From positions 62,001 to 126,000 of the forward strand of contig JAIXMQ010000037.1 in assembly GCA_025716855.1 (NCBI GenBank): a stretch of DNA of 64,000 bases. Direction: 5' to 3'. The translations under genes and the position numbers were made by a program. Below the pieces are notes generated by a model. The model saw nothing but the letters and a program-made list of their open reading frames with translations. It ran no database searches and was not told the DNA's origin. The stretch's first letter is position 1, and the number at the start of each line of letters is the position of its first letter. This stretch comes from Pilaira anomala (taxonomy: Eukaryota; Mucoromycota; Mucoromycetes; Mucorales; Mucoraceae). This document shows, piece after piece, positions 25,630 to 37,262 of this stretch.

Positions 25630-26083
25630 TTTGTTTACTTTAAGCCAGGAGCTACTATTGACTCCAAAATGAGAGAAAACTTCGGTTGTCATTTTATAAG
25701 GAAAGGCCTCAAATAAATAAACTTTCTTAGCCTTTGATGGTTTGGACTTTTTAGAACTTGGAAATATAAGATATAAAGAAAATATTATTTAGCAACGGAT
25801 AATGAATTATATGATTTATTTAATGTAAAAAAAAAAAAAAAAAAAAAAAAAAGCTAATCAAACAATATTGTTGGTTTCAAAAGGCCTTTATACTTCAAGT
25901 AAAGAGAGAAGTCATGGGTTTCGTCCTTTTTAATAGCAGACTTCATCATTAGGTCAAACCCCCCCCCCAAATACAATCTCGAACGAATCCTTCATACAGC
26001 TAACGGTGGTAGCAGGCATAGTTGTAGTAATTTAAGCTTTTTTACCACAGTAGACTCATACTTTCCCTGTACGAACTTCATCG
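25630..26083. repeat. Dispersed degenerate repeat, copy 1
   Basis: This stretch aligns by eye in the same orientation with 30178-30609: shared blocks include GTTTACTTTAAGCC, TGTCATTTTATAAGGAAAGG and CGAATCCTTCATACAG. The copies differ by substitutions and small indels, so they are old. The repeat carries the 3' part of a minus-strand reading frame (see next entry). No terminal repeats or target-site duplications are evident, so the element class is unknown. Confidence 0.8.
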
Positions 26084-26249
26084 CGCTTAATTCAAGCTCT
26101 TCTCCGAAGATAAAGAACCCAAAAGGTAATAAACCTCTTCTCTTCCGAAGCAAACTGAATTCTCTTGTGAAAGTGCTCCGGTACCCTGAACCTGTCTTCT
26201 TCGACATCTCCTTACACTTGTCTCCGGGAGCTTCACCTCCCCCCCCCAC
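25890..26249 (-). pseudogene. Broken reading frame inside repeat copy 1
   Basis: The minus strand reads MKFVQGKYESTVVKK, then after a frame change TTVSCMKDSFEIVFG and LMMKSAIKKDET. The same protein pattern occurs in copy 2 (VEGRYDYAVVKK, TVDCMKDSLEIVLG, LMAKSVTKKDE). Upstream in copy 1 the frame continues for about 45 more codons (RRGLLPFGFFIFGEELELS), absent from copy 2. Conservation of amino acids across two decayed copies shows that the ancestor was coding. I do not recognise the family; a transposon-encoded accessory protein is the simplest inference. A poly-C run interrupts the frame at about 25959-25967. Confidence 0.6.
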
Positions 26250-26944
26250 ACACCCGACTTCGAATCCTTCTTTTGTCTAAAAAGAACAAAGTATGATCGT
26301 TTCTATCTACCAGAAAATTCAAATACATCTGAAGATGTATCTCAACGAGCCACCAATTTTTCTTGATAAAAAAAAAAACAAAATATTTTGGTAACCTACT
26401 TTTGAAATAAAGTTTGTTTCAGAAGCTTTAATCATATCAGTGGCTGTTGTTTTGATTGCTGTTTAGCTAACAGATCCGCAAGCTATTTTTGATACATGCC
26501 TTTTATTTTGTTGCCCAAGTGCAATTTCCTCTCTATCTCTCCTTATTATACGACATTAAATGTATAATTCAAAATAGTTTTTTTTTAAATGAGGGAAAAA
26601 AAAAAAAAAAAAAGTTATCTTGATTATCTTGCTGACAGTTATCGAATGCAAGAGTGCTTCTTTGTTGCTGTAAACTTAACTCTAACTGTCAAACCAAGCT
26701 ACAATACCCGTCATTCTATTGATACCCTTTGGTGGCTGACGATTGTACTGAGAGTACGTTGATTTCTGAAAGGGCCATTCTTTTAAAGAACGACTGCTTT
26801 TGATGATACAAATACTTCTGATGATGATCTGGCAGGCTTTTGTCTCATTAAGCTCATCGAATATGAGATTATAATATGATGCCTTCACTTTTACGTCCTC
26901 AAGCTATTCGGAAGTATTGCCTGTTTTTATGCCTATTTTTAGTT

Positions 26945-26945
<1 letters not shown>

Positions 26946-26995
<50 letters not shown>
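26946..26995. repeat. 50-nt poly(T) tract
   Basis: An uninterrupted run of 50 T (poly(A) on the minus strand), the longest homopolymer in the window. It lies about 90 nt downstream, on the minus strand, of the last stop of the coding-like stretch at 27087-27560, so it could be a retroposition tail as well as a simple tract. Confidence 0.85.
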
Positions 26996-26998
<3 letters not shown>

Positions 26999-27086
26999 TA
27001 TCTTGGCCTGATTTCCTCGTCTAGATGGTTGCAGTATCATCACTTAATATGTGCCGGAATTCTTCAGTAATCTTCTTATCAGCATA

Positions 27087-27560
27087 TTATGCGGCAGAAC
27101 TTTTCGCTCTTTTTTCTTGTGTTAGTACTCTGCCTCTGCGTCCAGTAGCCGTCTGCATGTATCGATGTTTTCCAACTGCTGCAGGGGTTTTATATCTAAC
27201 TACCTTGTGAATGGCTACAATAAAAATCAGTTTAGAATCACCTCTTTTCTAACTGATATTTAAGACTTACAATTTCATGATGATGACAGATAAAAGTAGG
27301 TGTATGTTTATTAATTGATTTATTTGATTCAGCTAATACCACTTTTGCCCAATAAGATGTTATTATGTAATTATCAGCAGATGGCTGTCTTGAGTTAAAG
27401 AAAAAGAAAAGAATGAAAAAGGTGGGAGAGGGAGTTTTACCTTATAGTTCTAGCATCGTTTGTATTTGTTGATGACCCTTTTGAAGACAGTTATGCTCGT
27501 TTCAAGTTGTTTGATACACCTCGAGCAGGTTATATTCATCCTCACAAAATAAAGCGCTTT
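27087..27560 (-). pseudogene. Fragmented coding-like stretch, unknown
   Basis: Several minus-strand segments have protein-like composition and splice-like borders but do not join cleanly. They are NITCSRCIKQLETSITVFKR near 27460-27530, QPSADNYIITSYWAKVVLAE continuing to CHHHEI before GTAAGT near 27270-27392, and VVRYKTPAAVGKHRYMQTAT then GRRGRVLTQEKRAKSSAA ending about 27087. The join between the last two is one base out of phase. Either I misplaced a splice site or this is a decayed gene. No family recognised. Confidence 0.35.
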
Positions 27561-28304
27561 TTTTTTTTGATATTTACACTTGAATAATTTAAAACAGCAA
27601 GGTGAATAATTTACTCAATAGATTGGAGCAATGTCATATTAACCATCAAATTTTTGGATTGATTTCGTTACCTTCTTTTTATCAAAAAAAAAAAAAAAAA
27701 AAAAAAAAAAAGCAGATAGTATCGATGTATATATTTGAAGATATTTGTTCTTCGTCAGAACCCGAAAACACCTTTTGTCTGGGTGCTACTAAAAAAAAAA
27801 AACTCCGTTACCCTTTATTTTTTAAAGGGTTCGAAAATCAAAAAATGGGGTAAAAAAGCTAAGTATTTGTGAGGTCTGGCGTCGCACAACAATATATAAA
27901 AACCAGATGATCTATAAGGCGAAAATGTGCTAAACTTAATAGTAGAAAACGTTAGCAATTAAGAAATACTCAAAAAGTACATAATTCGAATTTGTATATA
28001 TATTTTTGACGTAATGTACACAAATATGCTTATTTATGTCTCTGAATCGATCGCCACTACTGATAAAAGTAAACCCTAATTTCTTAAAGAGAGATTGCAT
28101 TCCTGAAAACAGGATTACACATATTACGTCTTTTTGAGTGGCAAAGGATCAACCTTTTCATTTTAAATTCAATTGTCACACGCACGCTTAATGTTTTATG
28201 AGTCATTTGAGTAACTAAATAGGTAAATTATAATTTATTTTTATTTCTATGTAATTGGTAATATAATACAGATTATGAAAGCTTTTCAAGACTCTTTTTT
28301 TTTT
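27561..28304. other. Intergenic, AT-rich
   Basis: Spacer before the 3' end of the amino-acid transporter. It holds a 28-nt A run (27684-27711) and an 11-nt A run. No gene or RNA seen. Confidence 0.5.
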
Positions 28305-29932
28305 TTAAGCATTTTCAAAATTGCGTTTCAAAGATTGGACGGCAGAAATTGTACCAAACACTAAACCGACAATACCTAAAACGACACCAAGGAAACAAAC
28401 GATTAATTCGAACCAGTGTTTGTTACGGAATCCTGTCAACTTCAAGTAGAAAATAATTGGGAAAATCAAGATAAGTGTACAGTTAGAGAAGGCACCTAAT
28501 AATGACATGAAATCACCAAAGAAGGGAACATAAATCGCAATCACTGCAACAAGTACGACCATGCCCATACGAAGTGCAAATCTTAACACATGTTCAACAA
28601 TGCGGGAATGGTTGAAGGATGAGATACCAAACAACTTTTCTAAATCAAGTGCAAAAGATGTCATCAAAATAGGTGCGGCCATCAATACGTGGATAGTAAT
28701 GATAATGGTTGATGCGATCTTGGAAGGTCCGTCAGGGATGTTTTCGTAAATAGGAGATTTGGTCAAATCACCATAAACATAATAACCAGGAACAGCTGTT
28801 AAAAAGTAAAGTGCGACACAGGTACTTAAACCGGCAGCTACTACCTTGTTCCAATTTTTAGGGTGTTTCATACCTGCTTCAACATGTGCATAAACAGGGT
28901 TACCACCTAAAAAATAATTAAAATAAAAAATTAAAAATCTGTTATATATATATATATTAAATAGACGAATTGCTAAAAAAAAAGTGTTTACCAAAACTGA
29001 AAACAATCGAACTAAGCGCAATTGGGAATTGATCCCAAATAACAGAAACATGTTGAACATCCTGATAATTAGGTTTATCCTTGACAGCAGCTACTAATAC
29101 AATGAAGACAACAACAACTGTAGCGAGCATACCAAAAGCACTCAAGAAACCAACTTCCTTCATGGATTTGAACAAAACAAAAGGAATAGCAATACAGGCA
29201 CTACTGATGATGACCCAAATAGGGAAAGTCAATTCAGCTGCAGTGCCTTGACAAACGTAATGTAAATTTTGACCTGATAAAAGGATATATAATACTGGAA
29301 CACCAATTAATGTTACGGCAGTAAAGAAGAAAGAAATCCAACCACCAATAGCACCGAAAGCAGCTTCAGCCACTTCTTGGTAAGATGATAAACGAGTGCG
29401 ACCGTTATAATACAAACAACGGATCAAAATTGTACCAGAATCTAATATACATATGTGAATAAAAACATGATGATGATAATTTTACAAAAAAAAAAAAAAA
29501 AAAGCTTACAAATTGAGAATAACCAACTGAGGCCGAGAATGAATAAACCTATCAAAAAGAGTAAGGTTGATTAAAATGAAACTCAAAAAATTTAAACATT
29601 CTAAAACTAACCAATCCAGCCACCTTGTTTGAGGGCATAAGGTAACCCAAGTGCACCAGTACCTGCTACTACACAGACAATATTGAAATAAGCGAGAAAA
29701 GAAGACCCTCCTTCTGTATTATCCACACCGTGACTGAAACTAACTGTATCCACATCGACTTCGTCTATAATTTTTTTAATAGTGTTAGAAAACTTTTCTT
29801 TCTGTATTTTTTGACATTCTTATATTTTTTTTATTTTTTTTTTTTATTTTTTTTACCAATGACATTGTCAGTGTTTTCGTCTAATGAGCCTTTTGAGAAA
29901 GACCTTTCTTTTTCAAGTTTACGTAACTCCAT
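28305..29932 (-). CDS. AAAP-family amino acid transporter (Avt/SLC36-like)
   Basis: Five exons: 29932-29857, 29764-29612, 29548-29510, 29441-28992, 28906-28305, 439 aa, all in phase. After a charged cytosolic N-terminus of about 45 residues come some eleven hydrophobic helices. The first carries the family motif SSFLAYFNIVCVVAGTGALG then LPYALKQGGW. Later landmarks are GRTRLSSYQEVAEAAFG, FSFGGNPVYAHVEAGMKHP and PFFGDFMSLLGAFSN. These proton-coupled or exchange carriers sit in vacuolar or plasma membranes. Substrate cannot be read from sequence. Exon 3 is just 39 nt and encodes most of helix 2 (GLFILGLSWLFSI). Confidence 0.92.
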
Positions 29933-30177
29933 AATATTTTTTTTTTATGGAAAAAAAGGAAAGAAAGAAGGCCGGAAAATACTAAAAAGCTTTGGGTTTT
30001 GTTATTGGACGTTTGCGGAGATAAATGTTGTTTTCTATTTCCTATGACAATTATCATGTCACAAGCGGTCTGTTTTTTTTTTGGGCAAGAAGTTGAGTTA
30101 AAAGAAATAAGGTACAGATCGAGATCAGAGAATAATCTTTAGTAAAAATGATCTTTTAATGAAAACAAACACGCATA
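29933..30177. other. Upstream region of the AAAP transporter
   Basis: This 245-nt region holds A/T tracts and probably the transporter promoter. It abuts repeat copy 2. Confidence 0.4.
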
Positions 30178-30609
30178 TTTGTTTACTTTAAGCCGGAAAC
30201 TACCACTGACTCCAAAATCCTAAAAAAAAAATTTTTAGTTGTCATTTTATAAGGAAAGGCCTATCAAAATAAACTTTTTTAACCTTTGATAGTTAGACTT
30301 TTTTTTTTTTTTGAATAAAATATAAATTTAGCAATTGGACAATGAGTTGAGTGATTTATTTAAATGTAAGAAAAACAAATACTAATCAAACGAGATTGTT
30401 GGTTTTAAAAGGGCCTTTGTATTTTAAATACAGGGAGAAGTCAAGGGTTTATTTCGTCCTTTTTGGTAACAGACTTCGCCATGAGGTCAGAAAAGAACCC
30501 AAGCACAATCTCTAACGAATCCTTCATACAGTCAACGGTAGAACGCATTGTTGGCAATACGAGCTTTTTGACAACAGCGTAGTCATATCTTCCTTCTACG
30601 CACTTCAAA
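30178..30609. repeat. Dispersed degenerate repeat, copy 2
   Basis: This is the second copy of the repeat at 25630-26083, in the same orientation about 4.5 kb away. The minus strand from about 30609 to 30441 still reads CVEGRYDYAVVKKLVLPTMR then CMKDSLEIVLGFFSDLMAKS without a frame break, so this copy is less damaged than copy 1 in the shared part. It is truncated at the CVEG side, where the sequence becomes unrelated. Confidence 0.8.
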
Positions 30610-31960
30610 GGGGAAGGGAGAGTGTTGTAATAATTTTGATAGTTCATGTGAACAGGTATAAGAGTAGTAGTGAATATACTGTGTTAAATTATAAAACTAT
30701 TAAAAAAAAAGGGGGGGGGGGCGTGATTTATTAAAAACTTGTATTTACTCACCTTCTTGGTCTGATTTAAATCGCTTGTTCTGCTGTTGTTACCTGATTA
30801 ACATAAATAAAGAGCCTACGGCTTAATAGACCTATTTAGAAAAAAAGGAAAAACAATTACCAGCAATCAGCAAGAACAGTCGTCTGCTTTTGTTCCATGG
30901 CCTGTACGAATGGAGCTATCATAACACGTTATTCCTTTGATACATGGTGATTGTTTATATTTTGAAAGATCTTATTGGAGTCCACTTGGTACGATTGTGC
31001 TTATATCGAACCCATTAGATTTAACACAGGTCATAACGGTTCCATTCACTAAGACCTGTGTATTTCTTGGATGAATCATCATCATTTGAATCAATGATGA
31101 CAAGTGATTTGACGAACGAATGAATTCAGATCATCTCAATGTTTTCTTGTGAGACTTTCTGTCGTCCGAACTTCAAAGGTCGTTTCACTCGTCAAACAGT
31201 CGAACAAAAAGAATTTTTCAAAGAATTCAGAGTCATTATCTGTTGCGTCCCAAAGTTCGTCGTCGTCGCAGCATCAACCCTGTTTCAAAGAATAACAACG
31301 TCAATCATTTTGTAGTTAGCACTTGATTAGGAAGCAATCCTATACTTTGACGACACCTTATCATCTGCTCCAACTTGTCAATAGTATGCACCACCTTTCA
31401 ATTCGTCTGTACAATGTATCACATAACTTGTATGTACAATAAAAAAAAAAGTAACAGTGAGACAAATTTTGAAAGATTACATTCTATTTGAAATAATACA
31501 CAAAAATGATTTGGATTCATCTAAAAGAACTGCGGTTCTAAATGATCGTGTCACAATTGTATCACAATTAAGGAAAATAAAGTAAATGATACAAGGGCCT
31601 CTTTTAAACGAGTCTGGGGGGTTTTTTTTTTGTTCATGTCAAATTTCACACAACAAAATGTGAATATTAACTCGTGAGTTCATTTTGAGCCGAGAGAGAG
31701 AAAATAAATTAAATTGGATACAATAACTTGTGTACACAGCTCCCCTCTCCCTTCAAATGAGGAGCAAAAAAAAAAAACAACCATCCGATATTATGTGTCC
31801 AACATTTTATTTTTACGAAAAACAAACAATTATCAGGGTAACTGGATATTCCTTTATTATTTTGACATTTGAAGAAAGGAAGAAGGGGTGTTTATGAGTT
31901 GTTGAATGTATGTATAATAATGCGCTTTGACACGGGTATATGGAAAAGAAGAAGAAGTGT
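30610..31960. other. Gene-poor spacer with decayed sequence
   Basis: About 1.35 kb. It has a G/A homopolymer boundary at 30702-30721 and a short palindrome AGCCTACGGCT near 30813-30823. At about 31138-31275 there is a minus-strand stretch of about 46 open codons (DDDELWDATDNDSEFFEKFF then LFDCLTSETTFEVRTTESLT). It looks protein-like but has no start, no partner exon and no recognised family. I do not call a gene. Confidence 0.45.
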
Positions 31961-33879
31961 TTATTCTTCTTCGTCTTCTTCTAAAATCATTTTACTTTCT
32001 AATCTATTACGTAAATTATTATTTCTTTGTTCGTCTAAATGGTATCTTGAACGTGGAATTAATACATCTACTCTACTAGGCTATAATAAATAAATAAAGT
32101 TAAAAAACAATATATAAAAATCATGATATGTTTTTTTTTTTTTTTTACCATAGGAGATACTTTATGAAAAGCAGTTTCATGGTAATACATTTTATCCGTT
32201 GTTGTATCACTATCACATGTATCATCATCTTCTTCTTCTTCAGCAACTGAAGTAGCAGGGGAAGAATCTAATGAACTATGATCATCTTCATCAAATTCAT
32301 CATCAGCAGTTGAACTACAGGTAGAACTCGTATTCATGATTGGATCATCTACTTCCTTCTGAATAATAATAGGAGAAGTAGTATTGCAGCATTTGAAAGC
32401 AGGGTACTGATTTTTTGTTGGTATAGTTGTCGTCATGGATTTATCTTGTTGTTGTGGAGTCGCGCCTAATTTAACCTCTTGTGATGATGATAACGGTATC
32501 TTATTAGGGTTAAACCAAGATTTAAATGAACCCAACCAAGTTTGATCTTCTGTTTGTGTTTCACAAGAAGCAGTAACATTGTGTGACGTTTGAGAGAGTA
32601 ACATTGTCCAGAGTGTCCCGAGCATACCGACTTGATGATGATGACTTTGCATCTTTTCTACTACAGATGTATGAATTCCTGCTTTTAAGAGTGATTGAGA
32701 TAAATGAAGTTCATTTTCTTTTGAATGTTTAATAGTTGGAGGTATGATCACTTTCTTTTCTTTAGTTGATAACCAAGGATGATCTAGAATATCTTGAATA
32801 CTGAGTCTTTCCACTGGATTCAACTTTAAGATTTTATGGATCAGATCAGTCACAGATTCTGAAAAGTAGGAAGGAATAGCGTAATCGATCGTAACTACTT
32901 TCTTTTGAATAATCGATTCACAATCATCATCAAAAGGTAATTCTCCTGCTAAAAGTGTATAAAGAATGACACCTAAAGACCAAACATCGGTAGCTGTTAT
33001 ATAAAAAGAAAGTTAAATACATTTGTTAAGTAAATAAATAAAAAAAAAAGAAACTAACCTGGTCCAGCATAGTTTTGACGTTGAATGACCTCTAAATATA
33101 GGAAAGTTTATTAGGAGAAAAAAGGGTTATAATAGATTGTTTTAAAATATAATTCTTACCTGGAGCAGAATAAGCTAAACTACCACAAAATGTTTTCAAT
33201 AATTGATTTTTATCCGTTTGACGTGCAAATCCAAAATCACAAATCTTTAACTGATTCTGTTCATCCAACAAAATATTTTCTAATTTCAAGTCTCGATGAA
33301 TGATACCTAATGAATGACAATAACGTATAGCATCTAATAACTGAAGAAACCAGATCTTCACATCTGATTCACTAAATCGCTTTTTACGCGCCAAAGCGTC
33401 AAATAGATCGCCATTAGGACAATGTTCGGAAACAAGAAAGATGTTTTGTTCCGTACTCAGGATTTCATAGAGTGAGACTATATTGGGATGTGAAAGTTGT
33501 CGATGATGATGGATCTCGCGTGCCATTAAGGGTGCGTGTTTTTTATTAATCTTTTTAATAGCTACTGTTCGACAGGTTAGTTGATGTACGCCCAATTTGA
33601 CTTTGCCGTAACTTCCCTAATTTTTGTGTTTCTATTAGTCTTTTTTTTTTTTATATATATATAAAGGAATAAAGTCATGATTATTTACCACGCCAATCGT
33701 TTCTCCTAATGAATAACAACCGATCGTCTTTAGTTTAGGTGAAGCAAGTTCTTTTAATAAATCATTATAATCTGAAGCCAACTATTTATATTGTATAGAT
33801 TTTGTTAGCTGACTTTTTATTTTATTTTATTTCTTTCTCTAACCTTTGCTTTCTGATTTCGAGTAATGGAATGGGACAT
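31961..33879 (-). CDS. Serine/threonine protein kinase, Kin4/CAMKL-like
   Basis: Six exons: 33879-33844, 33781-33689, 33616-33160, 33091-33059, 32993-32149, 32080-31961, 527 aa. The kinase domain (about residues 37-300) shows GCYSLGETIGVGSYGKVKLG, VAIKKINKKHAPLMAREIHH, catalytic loop IIHRDLKLENILLDE, DFGFAR, and CGSLAYSAPEV. The LGETIG(V)GSYGKVKLG and REIHHHRQLSHPNI blocks resemble yeast Kin4/Frk1, which keep mitotic exit in check when the spindle is mispositioned. That orthology is inference; other CAMKL kinases are possible. The C-terminal 220 residues are disordered and very acidic (EEEEDDDTCDSD). A four-exon 5' end interrupts the glycine loop and the APE motif. Confidence 0.85.
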
Positions 33880-35498
33880 GTAAAAGCAAAGAAATAAAAA
33901 CTGGCATAAAACTAACAGAAAAAAAGAAGAAGAAGAAGAGAAAAGAGAGAGAGAGAGAGAGAAAAGAAAAAAGAAAAAAGATATAAAAGGTCATAGCAAG
34001 TCACATTGATTTTAAGCAAAAAAAAAAAGAGACAAAGAGGAAAAACAAAGAGTATTACAATGTGTTACCAATGAGTTTCTTTTAAAAATACACTGTAGTA
34101 CTTTCTTACATTGCTTTTTTATTATTATCACAGGAAAAAGAATAAAAATAGTTGTTAAGGGGATAATTGAATCATGTTTGCCAGCTTAAAAAAAAACAGT
34201 GATTATTTCTTGTGTGAGTGGATATAGACATAAGATCATGTGTCATTCACACCAAAAAGACTGTGTGTCTCTTTTTAAATTTTTCTCATTCTGGACGTCA
34301 TCAGTATCCACCAACTTTGCTCAAGAAAAGCAAACAAAAGCAACAAACGGTTGCTTAAGGAGAGTTACTAATAAGGGCTCAATATATAATATATTCATAT
34401 TTTAATAAACTATTTTGAACGTTGTAGACATTTTTTTTCGACATTCAAATTCTTTCAATTTTTTTCTCATCATTCAAAAGTTCTTGACTGGTATACATTT
34501 TAGCTTTGTTCTGTGATGGTATGAGTTTTATAGCAATTTCTTTAATGCTGCTATAAGTGCTATTTTTACAGTTTGTCAGTAATAGTTTTTTTTTTTTTTT
34601 ACAAGCTTCTGGTGTTTACATTTACCTCAAAAAGCTTTTCATGTCTTCACAATTTGTGGTTAAATTCTTAGCACATATATGTATATAATATAGATATATG
34701 TATGTATATAATAGGAAAAATGTTTCTTACCAACAAATTTGTCCTTCAGGGTATAGAGGAGGAGGCGAGTTGCATCTTTTTGTCCCGCTTCATTCATTCT
34801 TCTTTTTGAAGTAGCTTCTATTAACTTTAATTTTTTATAGGTGCACCATTTAGTGAATCCACTGACAGTTCTATCGTCAAGAACATTAGTAATTTTCAAA
34901 ACATAGCTGAAAAATTCATTGAAAGATAGACTTTTATTAGGCTCCTATTGATCACTATTGCCTACGTCAAATGATAGATATTTTATATTAAGAAGTAGCT
35001 TTGGTAATGTACTCGTTATTGCTCAGTTGCAAATGAGCTTTTTGGACCACTATTTTTTTCATTATTTTTATAATATGGCACTCCTTCCGTATCTTCATAA
35101 ATGTGCCACCAATTCAGTGCAGGGCGATACTTCACGTTGAGTTTTCTTGTCCATCTTTATAAAAGAATGTATGTTATATTTTTATAAAGAAGCCAAAAAC
35201 ACCTGCTAATTTTAGTCACCAACTTCTTTGTGCCAAAAGTAATTTAATCTTGTGACATTTATTTTTTTACTTTCGGCCAATTATTTTTTAGAAAATGCCA
35301 ATTTCCATAATAAGCCTGACTGTATTATTTATAAAAGGAAAAAAAAAAAAAAAGCGGACTCGAAATAAGCACTTTTTCTTCTTTTTTTTTACCACTTTAT
35401 TTATATAAAAAACAAATGGTAATAGTTAACAATATACAATTACATCACTATTGATTTTTAACGCTATTTTTTTCTCTTAGTCTTCTTTTCCCGAACCT
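33880..35498. other. Intergenic, mostly empty
   Basis: About 1.6 kb between the kinase and the hypothetical gene at 35499. It contains GA/GAGA tracts (33928-33985) just upstream of the kinase, then AT-rich DNA. One coding-like exon at 34731-34906 is listed separately. Confidence 0.5.
34731..34906 (-). pseudogene. Exon-like orphan segment, unknown
   Basis: The minus strand is open for 58 codons between a TTTCAG acceptor (34907-34912) and a GTAAGA donor (34725-34730). The peptide includes NVLDDRTVSGFTKWCTYKKL, IEATSKRRMNEAGQKDATRL and LLYTLKDKFVG. It has a balanced composition unlike random AT-rich DNA. No in-phase partner exon was found on either side, so it is either one exon of a gene I cannot assemble or a remnant of a mobile or lost gene. 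Family not recognised. Confidence 0.35.
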
Positions 35499-36824
35499 AT
35501 GCCATCTATTTCAACACCTATTCATCCATATGCCGATACAAGTACCGAATTCAATCATCAAACGAATAGAAGACCTCGAAGACATACGATAATTACTCGA
35601 CCCGATTCAGCGCTTGGTTTATCATCCGATATGGAAGATGATGAACAAGAGCAACAGGAGGCATTTGATCGTATATCTGGAATACTTTCTAGTTTAATAC
35701 AAGAAGCAAATGAAGCTGTACATGGTATTGAACAAGAACGTGTTCAATTATTAAAGTCAACAACTTCAACAACAACAACAACAACAAAAAGAAATACGAA
35801 TAAAGTATTCACTTCTTCTACTATTATTACAAATAATAACCTTACTGAACAAAGTAAAATACCTCGACCTGCAAGAAGATCTCGTACTTTAAATACTCAT
35901 CGTCGTGGTTCAAGTTCTTCTTCTTCTTCTTCTTCATCATGTACATCTCATTCAACAAATACGTCTTCCGCTTTATTATCACCTGTCTCAACAAGTACAA
36001 GTGCAACATTATTATCTTCTTCAACCAGATCACCGTCACCTATTTTTTCAACCTTAAAAAAATCAACTACTTTCAGACAAAGCTTTCGACCCATTGTCGT
36101 CAACAATAATACTATATCCACTACTAGTAGACGATCTCATACGCCAAAAAATAATAAAAAACATTTTCATCATCATCAATTAATAACTGATCCAATTACA
36201 GAATCATTTAAAAGATTAGATACTTCAATGGCTATGGTTGAATCACTTTCTCGTGACTTGGCTTCACCTGAGCCAATTCAACAGCAACAGCAACAACAAT
36301 TAACAAATAATAATTATACTTTTTTATTATTGGTGCCTTTATTACATATACCACATTCCTTAATTACAATGATTTTTGATTTTATTACTTCTCCTACTCC
36401 ACATCATCAAAATCAATTAATTAAATCAACTGCTTCATTTAGTTTTACCTCCATGATCTTTTGGACCTGTGTCTTTGCCCTGACGAATTTAATGGTAGAT
36501 CAAGTCTCTTCAAAGAAACCTGTCTCTGTCACTCAAAAGAATACCACGATTAAAACGAGACGTTTATCTTTACCTGGAACTTATGACGATCCAATTCGTA
36601 TTAAGAACACAACAGCTACAGCTACAATTACAACTACAGCTACAGCTACTAAAGCTACAGCTCCTAAAGCTACAGCTACAGCTACTACAGCTACTACAGC
36701 TAAAAAACAACAACGCTCTCATAAACCAAAACATACTTGGATTCCATCAACTATTCAACAACAATATCAATTTCGTATTGGAAAAGATGTCCCTTTACCT
36801 CCAACCAGAAGAAATTCAATTTAA
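35499..36824 (+). CDS. Low-complexity protein with two C-terminal hydrophobic segments, unknown
   Basis: Single exon, 441 aa. A short conserved-looking N-terminal part (PRRHTIITRPDSALGLSSDM) precedes an acidic helix (AFDRISGILSSLIQEANEAV), then about 150 residues of Ser/Thr/Asn-rich disorder with an eleven-Ser run. Near residues 275-305 and 315-335 are hydrophobic stretches (TFLLLVPLLHIPHSLITMIF and FTSMIFWTCVFALTNLMV) that could be membrane anchors. A Thr/Ala repeat encoded by ACAGCT-type repeats follows, then a basic tail. I do not recognise a family. Sustained coding composition over 1.3 kb and the hydrophobic segments argue for a real, probably lineage-specific, membrane-associated protein. 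Confidence 0.7.
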   Translation: MPSISTPIHPYADTSTEFNHQTNRRPRRHTIITRPDSALGLSSDMEDDEQEQQEAFDRISGILSSLIQEANEAVHGIEQERVQLLKSTTSTTTTTTKRNTNKVFTSSTIITNNNLTEQSKIPRPARRSRTLNTHRRGSSSSSSSSSSCTSHSTNTSSALLSPVSTSTSATLLSSSTRSPSPIFSTLKKSTTFRQSFRPIVVNNNTISTTSRRSHTPKNNKKHFHHHQLITDPITESFKRLDTSMAMVESLSRDLASPEPIQQQQQQQLTNNNYTFLLLVPLLHIPHSLITMIFDFITSPTPHHQNQLIKSTASFSFTSMIFWTCVFALTNLMVDQVSSKKPVSVTQKNTTIKTRRLSLPGTYDDPIRIKNTTATATITTTATATKATAPKATATATTATTAKKQQRSHKPKHTWIPSTIQQQYQFRIGKDVPLPPTRRNSI

Positions 36825-37262
36825 AGTGATACAAATGATCATATGCAAAGTAATATAATGCAAAATATATATATATATATATGAAAAAAATAAGATAAAA
36901 TTAAAAATAAGATAAAATAAAAAATAAAAAATGTTTAAATATGAAAGGATCGGGAACATCTTTCTCTCAATTTGTCTTGTTTTAAACAAATCTTATTCGT
37001 GTATAAATGTTGCTATGCAACCCTTTCTTTTTTCGCCAAGTTGTTGCACCAAATGACACGTTACAAAAAAAAAAAAAAAAATAACGAAACATTCCACGTT
37101 TCATTGCGAAGCTCTGTATTCTTGATAAAAAAAAAAAAAAAAACTACGCCTCTTTTTTTTTTTTTTTCTCTCTCTCCTTTTTTCCACATATTATATAAAG
37201 AGAGAAAAAAACTTCCATTTTTTTCTCTCTCTTTTAATTTTTCCCTTTTTTTTTATATAAAA
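36825..37262. other. Intergenic with pyrimidine-rich promoter
   Basis: This 438-nt spacer ends in long T/C and TCTC tracts (37145-37258) immediately before the small Cys/His protein. This is the same kind of tract seen before other strongly promoted genes here. No reading frame is supported. Confidence 0.45.

Noticed and set aside
26876..27070. 64-codon plus-strand frame
   Set aside because: It is mostly the T50 tract translated as poly-Phe.
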